From Multifurca ochricompacta (lineage: Eukaryota > Basidiomycota > Agaricomycetes > Russulales > Russulaceae), in NCBI GenBank assembly GCA_022496185.1, contig WTXG01000565.1, positions 1 through 13,419 on the forward strand: DNA of 13,419 nt. Reading direction: 5' to 3'. The notes beneath the pieces were generated by a model. It had not been told where the DNA came from. It saw only the letters and a program-made list of their open reading frames with translations, and ran no database searches. How positions within the stretch are numbered: the stretch's first letter is position 1; each line of letters starts with the position of its first letter. Positions 1-8,740 of this stretch are shown here, in pieces. A program made the position numbers and the translations under genes.

Positions 1-411
1 TGGAACATGATAATAGGCTTTGCAACCAAAGACCTTGAATATGAGATGTCTGGTTTGTTCCAACCAGAAGCTCAAGTGGAGTTTTCCACTTATTAGAACA
101 GATGGGAGTTCTATTTAGATATGACATGCTGTCTCAACAGCACATCCCAGAAACCAAGAGACAGGCCAGCATCGTGCAGCATGCTTGTGCCTTTTTCCAT
201 AATGGTTCTATTAAATCTCTCAGCCCTTCCATTCGTTGTGGACTATATGGCATCATGAGTTTATGCTCTATGCCAAAATCTTCAAGTGTAGCTTTCAGTG
301 CTTGTTCACATACTCCACCATGATCTGTATGAAGACACTTGATTTTATGATTAAATTTATTTTCAAGTAGTGTCTTCAGTTTATTAAAAACTGGTGTAAA
401 CAGATCTTTAG
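1..411 (-). pseudogene. Ty1/copia-type integrase relic, truncated by the gypsy LTR
   Basis: Read on the minus strand from 411 towards 1, this encodes part of a Ty1/copia integrase core. The segment LHTDHGGV corresponds to the usual copia (S/T)DNGGE region with its catalytic Asp. It is followed by PYSPQ and, in another frame, AERFNRTIMEK, which would hold the catalytic Glu. Further on come a YLNRTP-like motif and, in yet another frame, VFGCKAYYHVP, both typical of the copia integrase C-terminal half. Reaching these motifs needs at least three frame changes and there is a TGA at 134-136, so the gene is dead. It starts abruptly at 411, exactly where the gypsy LTR begins, and runs off the window at base 1. 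The family is clear; exact frame breaks are approximate. Confidence 0.85.
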
Positions 412-733
412 TGTTATGACCCTTGCCTAGCAACCACTCTTTTTCACTATTCCCAATGACGACCCTTCCCTTCCACCAACTCTCCACTTCTTGATTATGT
501 CCCCATCCTGGGATCCTTCATGTGCCCTACTTCCTTCCCCGTGACTGCTGATTGTACATATTGACTCGTTACTTACATCTATTTGTGTCTCCTGTTATCT
601 TTTATCTCTTATCTCTAAGACCGGACACTTACTTAATTCCCTATCAGAAGCCAGGCTCTACGCCCTCCGCTTTCATATATTCAGGCCCACATGACTCCAT
701 GATATCTTATCTTTAGACGCTCATTCAATTATG

Positions 734-740
734 TATATAA
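734..740 (+). promoter_or_regulatory. TATA box of the 5' LTR
   Basis: TATATAA is conserved in the 3' LTR (8221-8227) and in the antisense solo LTR. It lies 34 bp upstream of the 11-mer proposed as the RNA 5' end at 768, a normal TATA-to-start distance. Confidence 0.75.
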
Positions 741-767
741 GTCCGCTGTAACTACATTGTAGACCTC

Positions 768-778
768 AGACTCAACTT
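768..778 (+). promoter_or_regulatory. Putative transcription start and self-primer (first 11 nt of R)
   Basis: AGACTCAACTT here is complementary to the site at 1005-1015 at 10 of 11 positions. The related solo LTR has AGACTCGACTT (complement at 5314-5324), which matches 11 of 11. In Tf1 and related elements the first 11 nt of the RNA fold back on the PBS and prime reverse transcription. The A at 774 instead of G looks like CpG decay. Confidence 0.6.
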
Positions 779-948
779 ATTGAATACATCGGTGCTTGTC
801 TTCTGGACTTCCCTTTGAGGGCTCTAAACTCGACCATCTCCTGGTACTTCTGGTACTTCCTGTTCAACATTGTCTTAGAGTACAGCCTCTTTGACTTTGA
901 CTCTTCCTGTATAAACTCCAAGAAGCCTTATTGGTTTCTTACCTGATA

Positions 949-2541
949 ATGAACAAATGCTGTCACACAAGTCATGTGGAATGTCCCACACCAGACGTAA
1001 CATCAAGTCGAGTCTCCTCCCAACGTGGCTTCATCCAGCCGCAGTCAGACCCTGTTCAAGAAGAGCTCATCGAACGCAGAGACGAGAATAATCTTTCACA
1101 ACAGACACTTGGCTCTGCCATCTGGAAGGATTTTGAATCCGAGTTTGGATACTACATCTATCATGACGGAAGATACCAACCGGTAGAATATGACAACGAA
1201 AAGAGAGTTTGGTATCGTATCCAATACTCGGATAGCAGACACTCGTGGGTTACTACTGCTCCCGCTCCACCAGAGTTTGGTCTCGGACCATGGAGAGAGA
1301 ACCCACCCACAATCATCACCGACTCAGAACCAGAAGAATACGTCGACGAAAGTAGTGAAGACGCACCAGTATTAGCATTGTCTACACCCCTGGTTGCACC
1401 AGCAGTTGTCACAATCAGAGCACCTGCTTTGACAACTCCCCAGATATCAATACAATCCTCTGACACTGTCACCCCATTCCACCAAAACATGTCGACCATT
1501 GCTGCCCAGCTCCCTGACCCCGCTCCTCCTCCTCCTCCTCCACCTCCTGCTGTCCCGAACATCCCTCCACCATCAGGACATCTTTTGGGGATCCTGCCCC
1601 AGACCTTCACAGGGGATCGCTCCCAGAGCAAGAAGTTTATGCTGGAGTTCACTACATTTAAGAACTTCAACCACGATGTTGCCCAAATCGTCAACCCTTT
1701 CCAATGCACCAACCTCTTCCTTTCACTTATTAGAGGTGACGCAGTTGACGATTGGATGATGGAACAGCTCGAGTGGCTGAACGAACAGGTAGAGAGTGGA
1801 CACCGTACTACTAGCGAAGGCCTTTGGGAGACCATAGCTCAGAGGTTCAAAGATGCCTTCACTGATGGACAGGCAAAGCAGAAGGCAGCCAGAGAATTAA
1901 AATCCCTGCAAATGGAAAAAGGAGAGCTTGACACCTATGTGGCAAAGTTCCAGAGCCTGGCAAATCGGGCAGGCTATGATATGGATGAAGAGGCGACCTT
2001 GGACCTCTTTTCCCAAGGATTGCCAAACCCGCTCGTCAAAAATATCATTCAGTTTCACCACCCTCATGATTGGGATGAGTGGGTTGATGCTGCTCGACAA
2101 CAGCAGCAGGACTATCTCGATTTCCAAACTCGATTTGGAGTCGATACCAAGAAGGGAAAGACTCGAGAACAATGGAAGGCAGTGTTTGGAGTCAAACCAA
2201 TGCACACTACCCAGAGGGACCCCAACACTATGGATACCTCAGCAGACAGAGTCAGGGCAAGAGCCACGCTTACAGAAGACAAACGGCAGACACTGATGAA
2301 AGAAGGGCAGTGCTTCTGCTGTAAAGGACAGGGGCATATGTCCTGAGACTGTCCGAAGAAGGGGGTATGAGTTGCAGTGGCAAACGCTGCACCTGTGGCC
2401 CCCATCCACAATAACCCACCAGCTGTAGACAAACGAACTAAGGAAGAGAAGGCCCAAGATATATGGGCAAATATGATGAAGGAGAGCAAGGAAGTACAAG
2501 CCATCCTTGTTGAGAAGGCATTTGCAAAGAAGGATTTTTGA
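949..2541 (+). pseudogene. gag: gag of the gypsy element, with two internal TGA stops
   Basis: This frame encodes the Gag structural protein, which packages the element RNA into virus-like particles. The N-terminal third is acidic and rich in Trp, Tyr and Pro, with a run of eight prolines near 1525-1548. The Retrotrans_gag-type capsid domain spans about 1594-2133. A CCHC zinc knuckle follows, with Cys at 2311 and 2320, His at 2335 and Cys at 2350; a TGA at 2344-2346 lies between His and the last Cys. The frame continues past it to a second TGA at 2368-2370 and then to tandem stops TGA TAA at 2539-2544. Both internal TGAs sit where CGA (Arg) would fit; GHMSRDC-like knuckles are common. The start is uncertain: ATG 949 lies in U5 and is probably secondary, and the next in-frame ATG is only at 1489. 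It is transcribed from the 5' LTR with pol downstream in the -1 frame. Confidence 0.9.
1005..1015 (+). promoter_or_regulatory. Putative primer binding site for self-priming
   Basis: AAGTCGAGTCT begins two bases after the end of the 5' LTR, where a PBS is expected. It does not begin with the TGG usual for priming from a tRNA 3' end. Instead it is the reverse complement of the presumed RNA 5' end (768-778), and the match stops after exactly 11 bases on both sides. Confidence 0.6.
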
Positions 2542-2544
2542 TAA
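2535..2544 (+). other. Candidate -1 frameshift site between gag and pol
   Basis: A run of five T is followed immediately by the gag stops TGA TAA. Pol is in the -1 frame, and a one-base backward slip on TTT would lead into TTG ATA AGC and on to the protease. It is not a perfect X XXY YYZ heptamer and I see no strong downstream stem, so this could also be an old indel. Confidence 0.35.
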
Positions 2545-5093
2545 GCTCTACCCCATCAGCCTGGGCGAGAGCACTCCATGTTACCTCTGTGTATACTAGT
2601 CGCTTCAAATCGTTGAAAATACCAGTTCATTTCAAGACTACACAGAAGATGGCTGACTGAGACATCTTAGTGGACTCTGGAGCCACAGATAATTTTATCA
2701 GTCCAAGAATGATTAAAACCTTGGGACTGGGGATGCAGGCTCTTCCCCAAGAAAAGAATATCTGGAATATTGATGGAACAGCCAATCATGCTGGAAAGAT
2801 CATGCACTATACTGATCTGAACGTCCAAGTTGGGGAAACAACAAAAGTCATTCACTTCCTGATTACCAACCTAGGAGATGAAGATCTTATCCTGGGGTAT
2901 CCATGGCTTGCTGCATTCGAACCCAAGATCAATTGGACCGATGCGACAATGGATAAAGATTCATACCCCACTATCATCATGTCAATAGGCTACAACTATG
3001 CAGTCAGGCATCAGATAGTAAGAGCTGCAGATACAAGTGAAGAAGACCTAGGTCACTGTTATGCCACCAAGGCATCAGAATTGGCCCAGAAAGCGATACA
3101 GGGGCAGACAGAGAAGACTTATAGTGACATAGTACCACGCGCCTACCACCAGCATTGGAGGGTGTTCTCAGAAGAAGAGTCACAGCGATTTCCACCCTCC
3201 CAACCCTGGGATCACGCCATAGACCTACTCCCCAACACGCCAGCAGCGATCGATTGCAAAATCTATCCACTGTCCCAGTCTGAACAAGTAGTGCTGACAG
3301 AATTCCTCGAGGAACACTTGGCAAAGGGGTACATTCGCCCATCCAAGTCGCAGTATGCCTCGCCCTTCTTCTTTATCAAAAAGAAGGATGGCAAACTGCG
3401 ACCAGTCCAGGACTATCGGCGAATCAATGCTCATACTGTAAAAAACGCCTATCCCCTGCCGCTCATTTCCGAACTCATCGACACCATGAGGGATAAGTCC
3501 CTCTTCTCCAAGATGGATGTACGATGGGGCTACAATAATGTCAGGATCAAGGAGGGCGACCAGTGCAAAGCAGCGTTCAAGACAAATCAAGGGTTATTTG
3601 AACCCAATGTCATGTTCTTTGGTCTTACAAATTCACCGGCAACATTCCAGTCCATGATGAATCATATCTTCTGCAACCTTATCCTCACTGGGGAAGTGGT
3701 GGTCTATATGGACGACATCTTAGTGGCCACCCCAGATGACTTAGACCACCATCGAGAGCACGTGCATCAGGTACTGGATATATTACAGGAACATGACCTG
3801 TATCTCAAACCAGCCAAATGCTCCTTTGAACAACGAAGCGTCGAGTATCTGGGAGTCATCCTAGAAGGAAGACAAGTACACATGGACCCCATTAAAGTAC
3901 AAGGGATCCGAGAATGGCCCATACCAACCTGCATCAAAGATGTCCGATCATTCATCAGGTTCTGCAACTTCTATTGACACTTCATCAAAGGGTTTTCAGG
4001 CATCGCAAAACCATTGAATGATCTGTTGAAAAAGGATGTACCATGGCATTGGGGTACGGCACAGCAACAGGCATTTGAGCAGATCAGAGACCTTGTCGGC
4101 TCAGAACCAGTGCTCATCCAACCGAACCTGAGCCACCCCTTTGAATTAGAAGTGGATGCCTCTCACTTCGCGAATGGGGTGGTGTTATACCAGTGGGATG
4201 CCACACAGATACTTCACCCAGTGGCATATTACTCCGAAACCTTCTCCCCAGCTGAACAGAATTATGACATCTGGGACAGAGAACTCTTGGCCATAGTCAA
4301 GGCATTACGACATTGGCGACCCTACCTGGCAGGAACTCCTCATAAAACCATCATTCACACTGACCATTCCAACCTATTATATTGGAAGGAACCCCATAAA
4401 ATCAGTCGATGTGTGGCACGAGAAGTCCTGGAGCTAGAAGAGTATAACTTTACCTTGAAGCACATTGCTGGAAGCCAGAACGCTAGAGTGGATGTGCTGT
4501 CGTGCAGGCCAGATATGTACATGGGCAAAGATGACAATAACGATGTCACTGTTCTCCCAGAGGAAGTCTTTGCAAAAACTGCTGTAGTCAGTCTCCATGA
4601 CATGGACCTATGGGCACAAATTTCCCAAAATATGAACCAAGAACTATGCTGTTCATGGGCCGACACACACAACTTGAAAGAAGTCAATGGATTGTGGTGG
4701 AAAGACAGAGATCGACTCGTTGTCACTGGTGGCAACAACATTAAATGGGGGGTGATCCATTTTCACCATGACCTCCCCTCTGCTGGCCACCCTGGCATTG
4801 CCAATACCTACACCCTTGCCAAAAGAGACTATTGGTGGCCCAACATGAAAAAGGATGTTGAGAACTACATACAGGGATGCGCAGCATGTCAAGCAAATAA
4901 AGTTAACACACACCCGAAAGTCCCACTGATGCACCCCATTTCCCCCATCTTGTCAACTCCTTTCCAGACCATTGCTATGGACTTTATTGTCAAGCTACCC
5001 AAATCACAGGGTTTCAATACTATCCTCACGATCACCGACCATGATTGCTCCAAAGCGGCCCTCTTCATTCCCTGTAACAAAACAATCACAGCC
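2538..5093 (+). pseudogene. pol: pol, first part: protease, reverse transcriptase, RNase H, integrase N-terminal half
   Basis: A single frame encodes the enzymes for cDNA synthesis and integration. The aspartic protease has VDSGATDNF (catalytic Asp at 2673) and DLILGYPWL near 2886-2909. The reverse transcriptase starts near 3150 and has the catalytic YMDD at 3705-3716. RNase H follows with its acidic residues visible: Asp 4155 (VDAS), Glu 4281 (DRELLAI), Asp 4362 (HTDHSNLLYW) and Asp 4491. The integrase HHCC zinc-binding domain lies at about 4764-4889 and the first catalytic Asp is at 4980 (AMDFI). Two in-frame stops interrupt it: TGA 2658-2660, just before the protease, and TGA 3975-3977, between RT and RNase H. 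Both fit CGA to TGA. At 5093 the coding frame is cut by the antisense solo LTR; the apparent continuation to 5315 is LTR sequence. Confidence 0.95.
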
Positions 5094-5686
5094 TGTTACA
5101 TCCAGTGCGGGATGTTCTGCACGACTTGTGCGACAGCGTACTATTCGGAATCGGATAAGAAACCAACAAGGCTTCTTGGAGTAAAACGGGATGAGTCAAA
5201 GTCAGAGAGGCTGTCCTCTGAGACAATGTTGAGCAGAAAGGTGTCAGAAACACCGGGACGGACGAGTCAAGGATCAAAGGGGAGTCCAGAAGACAAACAC
5301 CGATGTATTCAATAAGTCGAGTCTAAGGTCTACAACATAGTGACAGTGGACTTATATACGTAATCGAATGGGCGTCTAAGGATAAGATAAGGTGGAGTCA
5401 TATGGGCCCGAATATATGAAAGCAGAGGGCATAAAGCCTGGCTTCTGATAGGGTATTAAGTAAGTGTCTGGTCTTAGAGATAAGAGGGCAAATGATAAGG
5501 AAAAACATAAGCATGAGTAAACAATGAGTCATCATATACAATCAATGGTCACAGGGAGGGAAGCAGGCACGTGAGGGATCCCAGGATGGGGACGTGATCA
5601 GGAAGTGGAGAGTAGGTGGAAGGGAAGGGTCCACACTAGGGAGAGTAAAGAAAAGTGGGATGCTAGGCCCTGGTCGTAACACAGCC
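5089..5686 (-). mobile_element. Solo LTR (5094-5681) inserted antisense in the integrase, with 5-bp TSD
   Basis: Read on the minus strand this is a complete 588-bp LTR running from TGTTACGACC to GATGTAACA. It is clearly related to the host element's LTRs but much more diverged from them than they are from each other. It is flanked by the perfect duplication CAGCC (5089-5093 and 5682-5686). Only one LTR is present, so the element body was lost by LTR-LTR recombination. The insertion (588 bp plus one TSD copy, 593 bp) changes the pol frame from 0 to 2, which matches the frame in which integrase resumes. Its TATA box and the AGACTCGACTT self-primer (complement at 5314-5324) are intact. Confidence 0.97.
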
Positions 5687-6600
5687 GAAGGAGTGGCAAA
5701 GCTCTACCTGAACCATGTATACTGCCACTACGGACTCCCCAGGAAGATTATAACCGACCGAGATACCTGATTCACATCAGCCTTTGCCAAAGCCCTATGC
5801 AAAACATTAGACATTACACAGAATATCTCGACAGCTTACCACCCACAGTCTGAGCGCACAAACCAATGGTTAGAACAGTACCTTCGGTTTTGGTGCAATG
5901 GCCAGCAAGATGACTGGGCAGAATGGCTGTCCACTGCAGAGTTTGCCCATAACTCATGGCCCAATGGAACAACAAAAGCCACCCCATTTTCCCTCATCAT
6001 GGGCTGGACCCCGCGCACCACATGGACCAATAAGCCCACTAATGTCCCTTCAGTAACCCAATGGATAGGCCAATGGGAAGAACTATGGCAATTGGCCAAT
6101 GAAAACCTGGTAAAAGTGCAGCAACTTCTGGCAGCACGGCCAAGTACGTTCACACCTTATCAGACCAATGACTGGGTTTGGCTAGAGGACGAAATATTCA
6201 CACATCACACCCCTTGGCCAAACTAGCGCCCCGACATCATGGACCCTTTCCAGATCATAAGAAGACTGTCAGACATATCCTATGAACTGCAGTTACCACC
6301 GAAATGGAAGATCCATCCATCTTCCATGCCAAGCTTCTGACCCCATATAAGGAAACCTCCATTCATGGAGGGAACTTCCTGAGACCCCCACCTGACCTTA
6401 TTGACAGAGAAGAGGAGTGGGAAGTAGAACACATTCTAGACTCGAAGCAACAAGGCCGAGGGCACAAGCTGTATTACCTACTTAAGTGGAAGGGATTCCC
6501 AGCCTCTGATAATTCATGGGAACCAGCCGGAGATATCTTTGCTCCAGTTCTTATCACGGAGTTCCATACCCAACACCCAGAAGCGCCCAAGAACAGTTAA
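5682..6600 (+). pseudogene. pol: pol, second part: integrase C-terminal half and chromodomain
   Basis: The integrase core resumes directly after the solo LTR. The second catalytic Asp is in TDRD (5756-5758) and the Glu in PQSERTNQ (5852-5854). Their spacing is 31 residues, not the usual 35 of this family; the segment before the Glu looks about four residues short, consistent with a 12-nt deletion. TGA 5768-5770 sits where the family normally has Arg (RDxRFTS). TAG 6224-6226 is a further stop, and a frame change from 2 to 1 falls near 6313-6325, just before FHAKLLTPY. A chromodomain follows at about 6409-6590, with EEEWEVEHILD, YYLLKWKGF and SWEP. Chromodomains of this class direct integration to particular chromatin. 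The frame ends at TAA 6598-6600. Confidence 0.93.
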
Positions 6601-6636
6601 AAGAGCAACCCCAGACCCCATCGAATTCCCCAGTAC

Positions 6637-7871
6637 ATGCTCTCTCAGCAACGTTCTAACACTATCCAATCCATCATGTCTTTTGTTTGCCAACGCCGCC
6701 GTCGATGCTTCACCTCCTCTGTCGTAGTTGTCGAGAATTTCCCATCTGCTCATCCTTCCACACGCCCCTCCTCCCCTATTGATTACGAAGCCACTGAAGC
6801 ACGAGTCAAAAACCAGTCTCCCAACCCCAACGATGATTTTGAGCACTGCAAGGAGCCACACCCAAATGATCTATTGGGTATGGAGTTGGACGACAAAGTT
6901 CCCGAGTTCCCGTTCTTTGCAAACAACCCGAACTCATCAATGTACTTCCCACTCAAGATCACCATGGTGGATGGGACCACAGCGATAGCTAAGTACATCT
7001 TCTATACCAATGGAGGGATGGACGTGGCCAGATGCATGAAGAAGAATGGCCCCATTTATGGAGCTCCAGTCTATTTGGAGGAGAGGTACACAGGGTGTCT
7101 CCATCACACAATGAGCGACGAACAGCTCAGGCACCTGGCTGCTGACAACTCCTGGGCCTTTGCCATAGACGAGGTACTGAACAACATGCGCCTTCCGCGT
7201 CTCAAGGCTGAAGTAATGAGACTGCAGAAGAATCTAACACTACGCACGACGCTCAACAAACAATATAAAGAACATGCGAAGATGATGACATGGCTGATGA
7301 GTGGGATGTTCCAGGTGGAACAAGAATTGGTAGAGATTAGGAAAAGGTTGGAAAAGGGAGATGCGTACCAGACCATCACTGAAAGGTACACCGACACGTA
7401 TGCACGACCCCTCCCTCCATGATCATTGGGAGCCACTCCAACGCTGCTGCCAAACCGATTTGAAATGCCATGGATGCACAAGAACCCTCGTGGAGAAACA
7501 TGTTGGCGGTGCGACAGCAAGTTCCACATTAGTTGGAACTGTCCCCTCAACTGCAAATGGTGCCGTCATTGCTGCAGCAATTTGCATTGGAGCCGATTCT
7601 GTATTTTCCGTTGTGTCGGCGTTGCTCCGACGATTATCAACCCCTCTGGGTGGTGTGGCAAATGTCTTTGCCACAACTCAGGCATTGCGAGCTGGACTGC
7701 CCCATCCACAATCTTTGCTACTCGTGTGGCCAGCGCGGCCCTTACGGATTTCTCTGCGCCCATAGGTGCCCCCAGGATTCAGACAAGGAGAACTGTACCC
7801 TGGATGATCGTAATGTAGCTGACGACTATCTGGACTTGGTGCAGGATGATGATGGTACAAGTTGTTTCTAG
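6637..7871 (+). pseudogene. Extra reading frame (ORF3) between pol and 3' LTR, with tandem CCHC zinc knuckles
   Basis: I do not recognise this gene. It lies 36 nt after the chromodomain stop, in the same frame, in the position env occupies in retroviruses. I see no signal peptide or membrane segment, so it is not an env. An uninterrupted 261-codon stretch runs from ATG 6637 (or ATG 6676, which has A at -3) to TGA 7420-7422. It has a novel-looking central region (about 6820-7170) and a helical, probably coiled-coil region (about 7180-7390). In the same frame past the TGA come two exact Cx2Cx4Hx4C knuckles at 7501-7542 and 7561-7602. Three more knuckle-like units follow between about 7614 and 7757 across frame changes; in the last (7716-7757) His is replaced by Pro. 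An acidic C-terminus ends at TAG 7869. The knuckles suggest nucleic-acid binding. Confidence 0.75.
7501..7757 (+). other. Cluster of about five CCHC-type knuckles within ORF3
   Basis: Unit 1 is CWRCDSKFHISWNC (7501-7542). Unit 2 is CRHCCSNLHWSRFC (7561-7602), six residues later. Unit 3 begins CRRCSDDYQ and reaches its last Cys only after a frame change in a C run. Unit 4 is CGKC followed by HCELDC after another frame change. Unit 5 is CYSCGQRGPYGFLC, with Pro at the His position. The regular pattern across frames argues that the frameshifts are recent damage to a real array. Confidence 0.7.
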
Positions 7872-7884
7872 CTGGGTCAGCTAG
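7868..7884 (+). other. Short hairpin over the ORF3 stop codon
   Basis: CTAGCTG, loop GGT, CAGCTAG: a perfect 7-bp stem that includes the TAG stop and ends four bases before the polypurine tract. Function unknown; it may be chance. Confidence 0.4.
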
Positions 7885-7888
7885 AACC

Positions 7889-7901
7889 AGAAGAGGGGTG
7901 A
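7889..7901 (+). promoter_or_regulatory. Polypurine tract
   Basis: AGAAGAGGGGTGA directly abuts the 3' LTR at 7902. It is purine-rich apart from one T, the expected RNase H-resistant primer for plus-strand synthesis. Confidence 0.8.
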
Positions 7902-8489
7902 TGTTACGACCCTTGCCTAGCAACCCACTCTTTTTCACTATTCCCAATGATGACCCTTCCCTTCCACCAACTCTCCACTTCTTGATTATCCCCATCCTGG
8001 GATCCTTCACATGCCCTACTTCCTTCCCGTGACTGCTGATTGTACATATTGACTCGTTACTTACATCTTTGTGTCTCCTGTTATCTTTTATCTCCTTATC
8101 TCTAAGACCGGACACTTACTTAATTCCCTATCAGAAGCCAGGCTCTACGCCCTCCGCTTTCGTATATTCAGGCCCACATGACTCCGTGATATCTTATCTT
8201 TAGATGCTCATTCAATTATGTATATAAGTCCACTGTAACTACATTGTAGACCTCAGACTCAACTTATTGAATACATCAGTGCTTGTCTTCTGGACTTCCC
8301 TTTGAAGGCTCTAAACTCAACCATCTCCTGGTACTTCTGGTACTTCCTGTTCAACATTGTCTTAGAGTACAGCCTCTTTGACTTTGACTCTTCCTGTATA
8401 AACTCCAAGAAGCCTTATTGGTTTCTTACCTGATAACGAACAAACGCTGTCACACAAGTCGTGTGGAATGTCCCACACTGGATGTAACA
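7902..8489 (+). repeat. 3' LTR of the gypsy element (588 bp)
   Basis: It starts TGTTACGACC and ends GATGTAACA and carries the same TATA box (8221-8227) and R start (8255-8265) as the 5' LTR. It keeps CG at many places where the 5' LTR has TG or CA, and the reverse at others. It is followed directly by a GTACCC-type repeat and not by the copia sequence seen at the 5' flank. Confidence 0.97.
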
Positions 8490-8740
8490 ATAACACTAGA
8501 ACATATTTACAAAAACCCTGTAGCATACATCAAATAAAATATAGTCATTTGTTTGCTACAAATGTATTTTATCATTAAGTTTCTGCTGATCTTGTCAATG
8601 ACTGATGGCCACTTATACCCACCAAACCCACTGTGCGGGTACAGGTTTCGGGTTGGGAGTTGTATACCCATACCTGTACCTGTCAAAACCCGCAGCACTT
8701 ACCCGCACAGGTATGAAAACCCTTGCTGATCCCTAACTGT
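8490..8740 (-). repeat. Truncated GTACCC-rich repeat, copy A
   Basis: Homologous along its length to 10874-11122, the right end of the hAT-like element, but more diverged. Shared landmarks are CTAGAACATATTTA at the start, CCCTGTAGCATACATC, the block with TACCC/TACC repeats, and GGTATGAAAACCCTTG near the end. Its left part is missing: the gypsy 3' LTR ends exactly at its start. Oriented as the right end of the family. Confidence 0.75.

Larger units (their letters stand above)
412..1002 (+). repeat. 5' LTR of the gypsy element (591 bp)
   Basis: It starts TGTTATGACC and ends GACGTAACA, giving a 5-bp terminal inverted repeat TGTTA/TAACA. It aligns end to end with 7902-8489, with 17 substitutions (all transitions) and five small indels totalling 7 bp. 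A TATA box lies at 734-740 and the probable R start at about 768. The U5 part contains an ATG at 949 that opens the gag frame, but the matching position in the 3' LTR is ACG. Confidence 0.97.
412..8489 (+). mobile_element. Ty3/gypsy chromovirus-type LTR retrotransposon, full length, inactive
   Basis: The element is bounded by two direct LTRs (412-1002 and 7902-8489) that start TGTTA and end TAACA. Between them, in order, lie a PBS-like site, gag, protease, reverse transcriptase, RNase H, zinc-binding integrase, chromodomain, an extra zinc-knuckle frame and a polypurine tract. This order and the chromodomain place it in the chromovirus branch of Metaviridae-like elements. Removing the 593-bp solo LTR insertion (LTR plus one TSD copy) leaves about 7.5 kb. 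It is non-functional: gag-pol carries several stops, at least one frameshift and a small deletion near the integrase catalytic Glu. The five bases before the 5' LTR (tttag) and after the 3' LTR (ataac) do not match, and the two flanks are different repeats, so the copy is probably a recombinant. Confidence 0.95.

Noticed and set aside
1161..1835. Long open frame of 224 codons on the minus strand with a poly-Gly run
   Set aside because: It is antisense to gag; the poly-Gly is the mirror of the proline codons. No domain is recognisable.
5094..5315. Apparent C-terminal extension of pol after the integrase core
   Set aside because: This is the antisense solo LTR read through in frame, not protein-coding sequence.
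2344..5770. TGA as a recoded sense codon (Arg or Sec)
   Set aside because: The CpG-type decay seen in the LTRs explains it more simply; there is also a TAG, a frameshift and a catalytic-site deletion.
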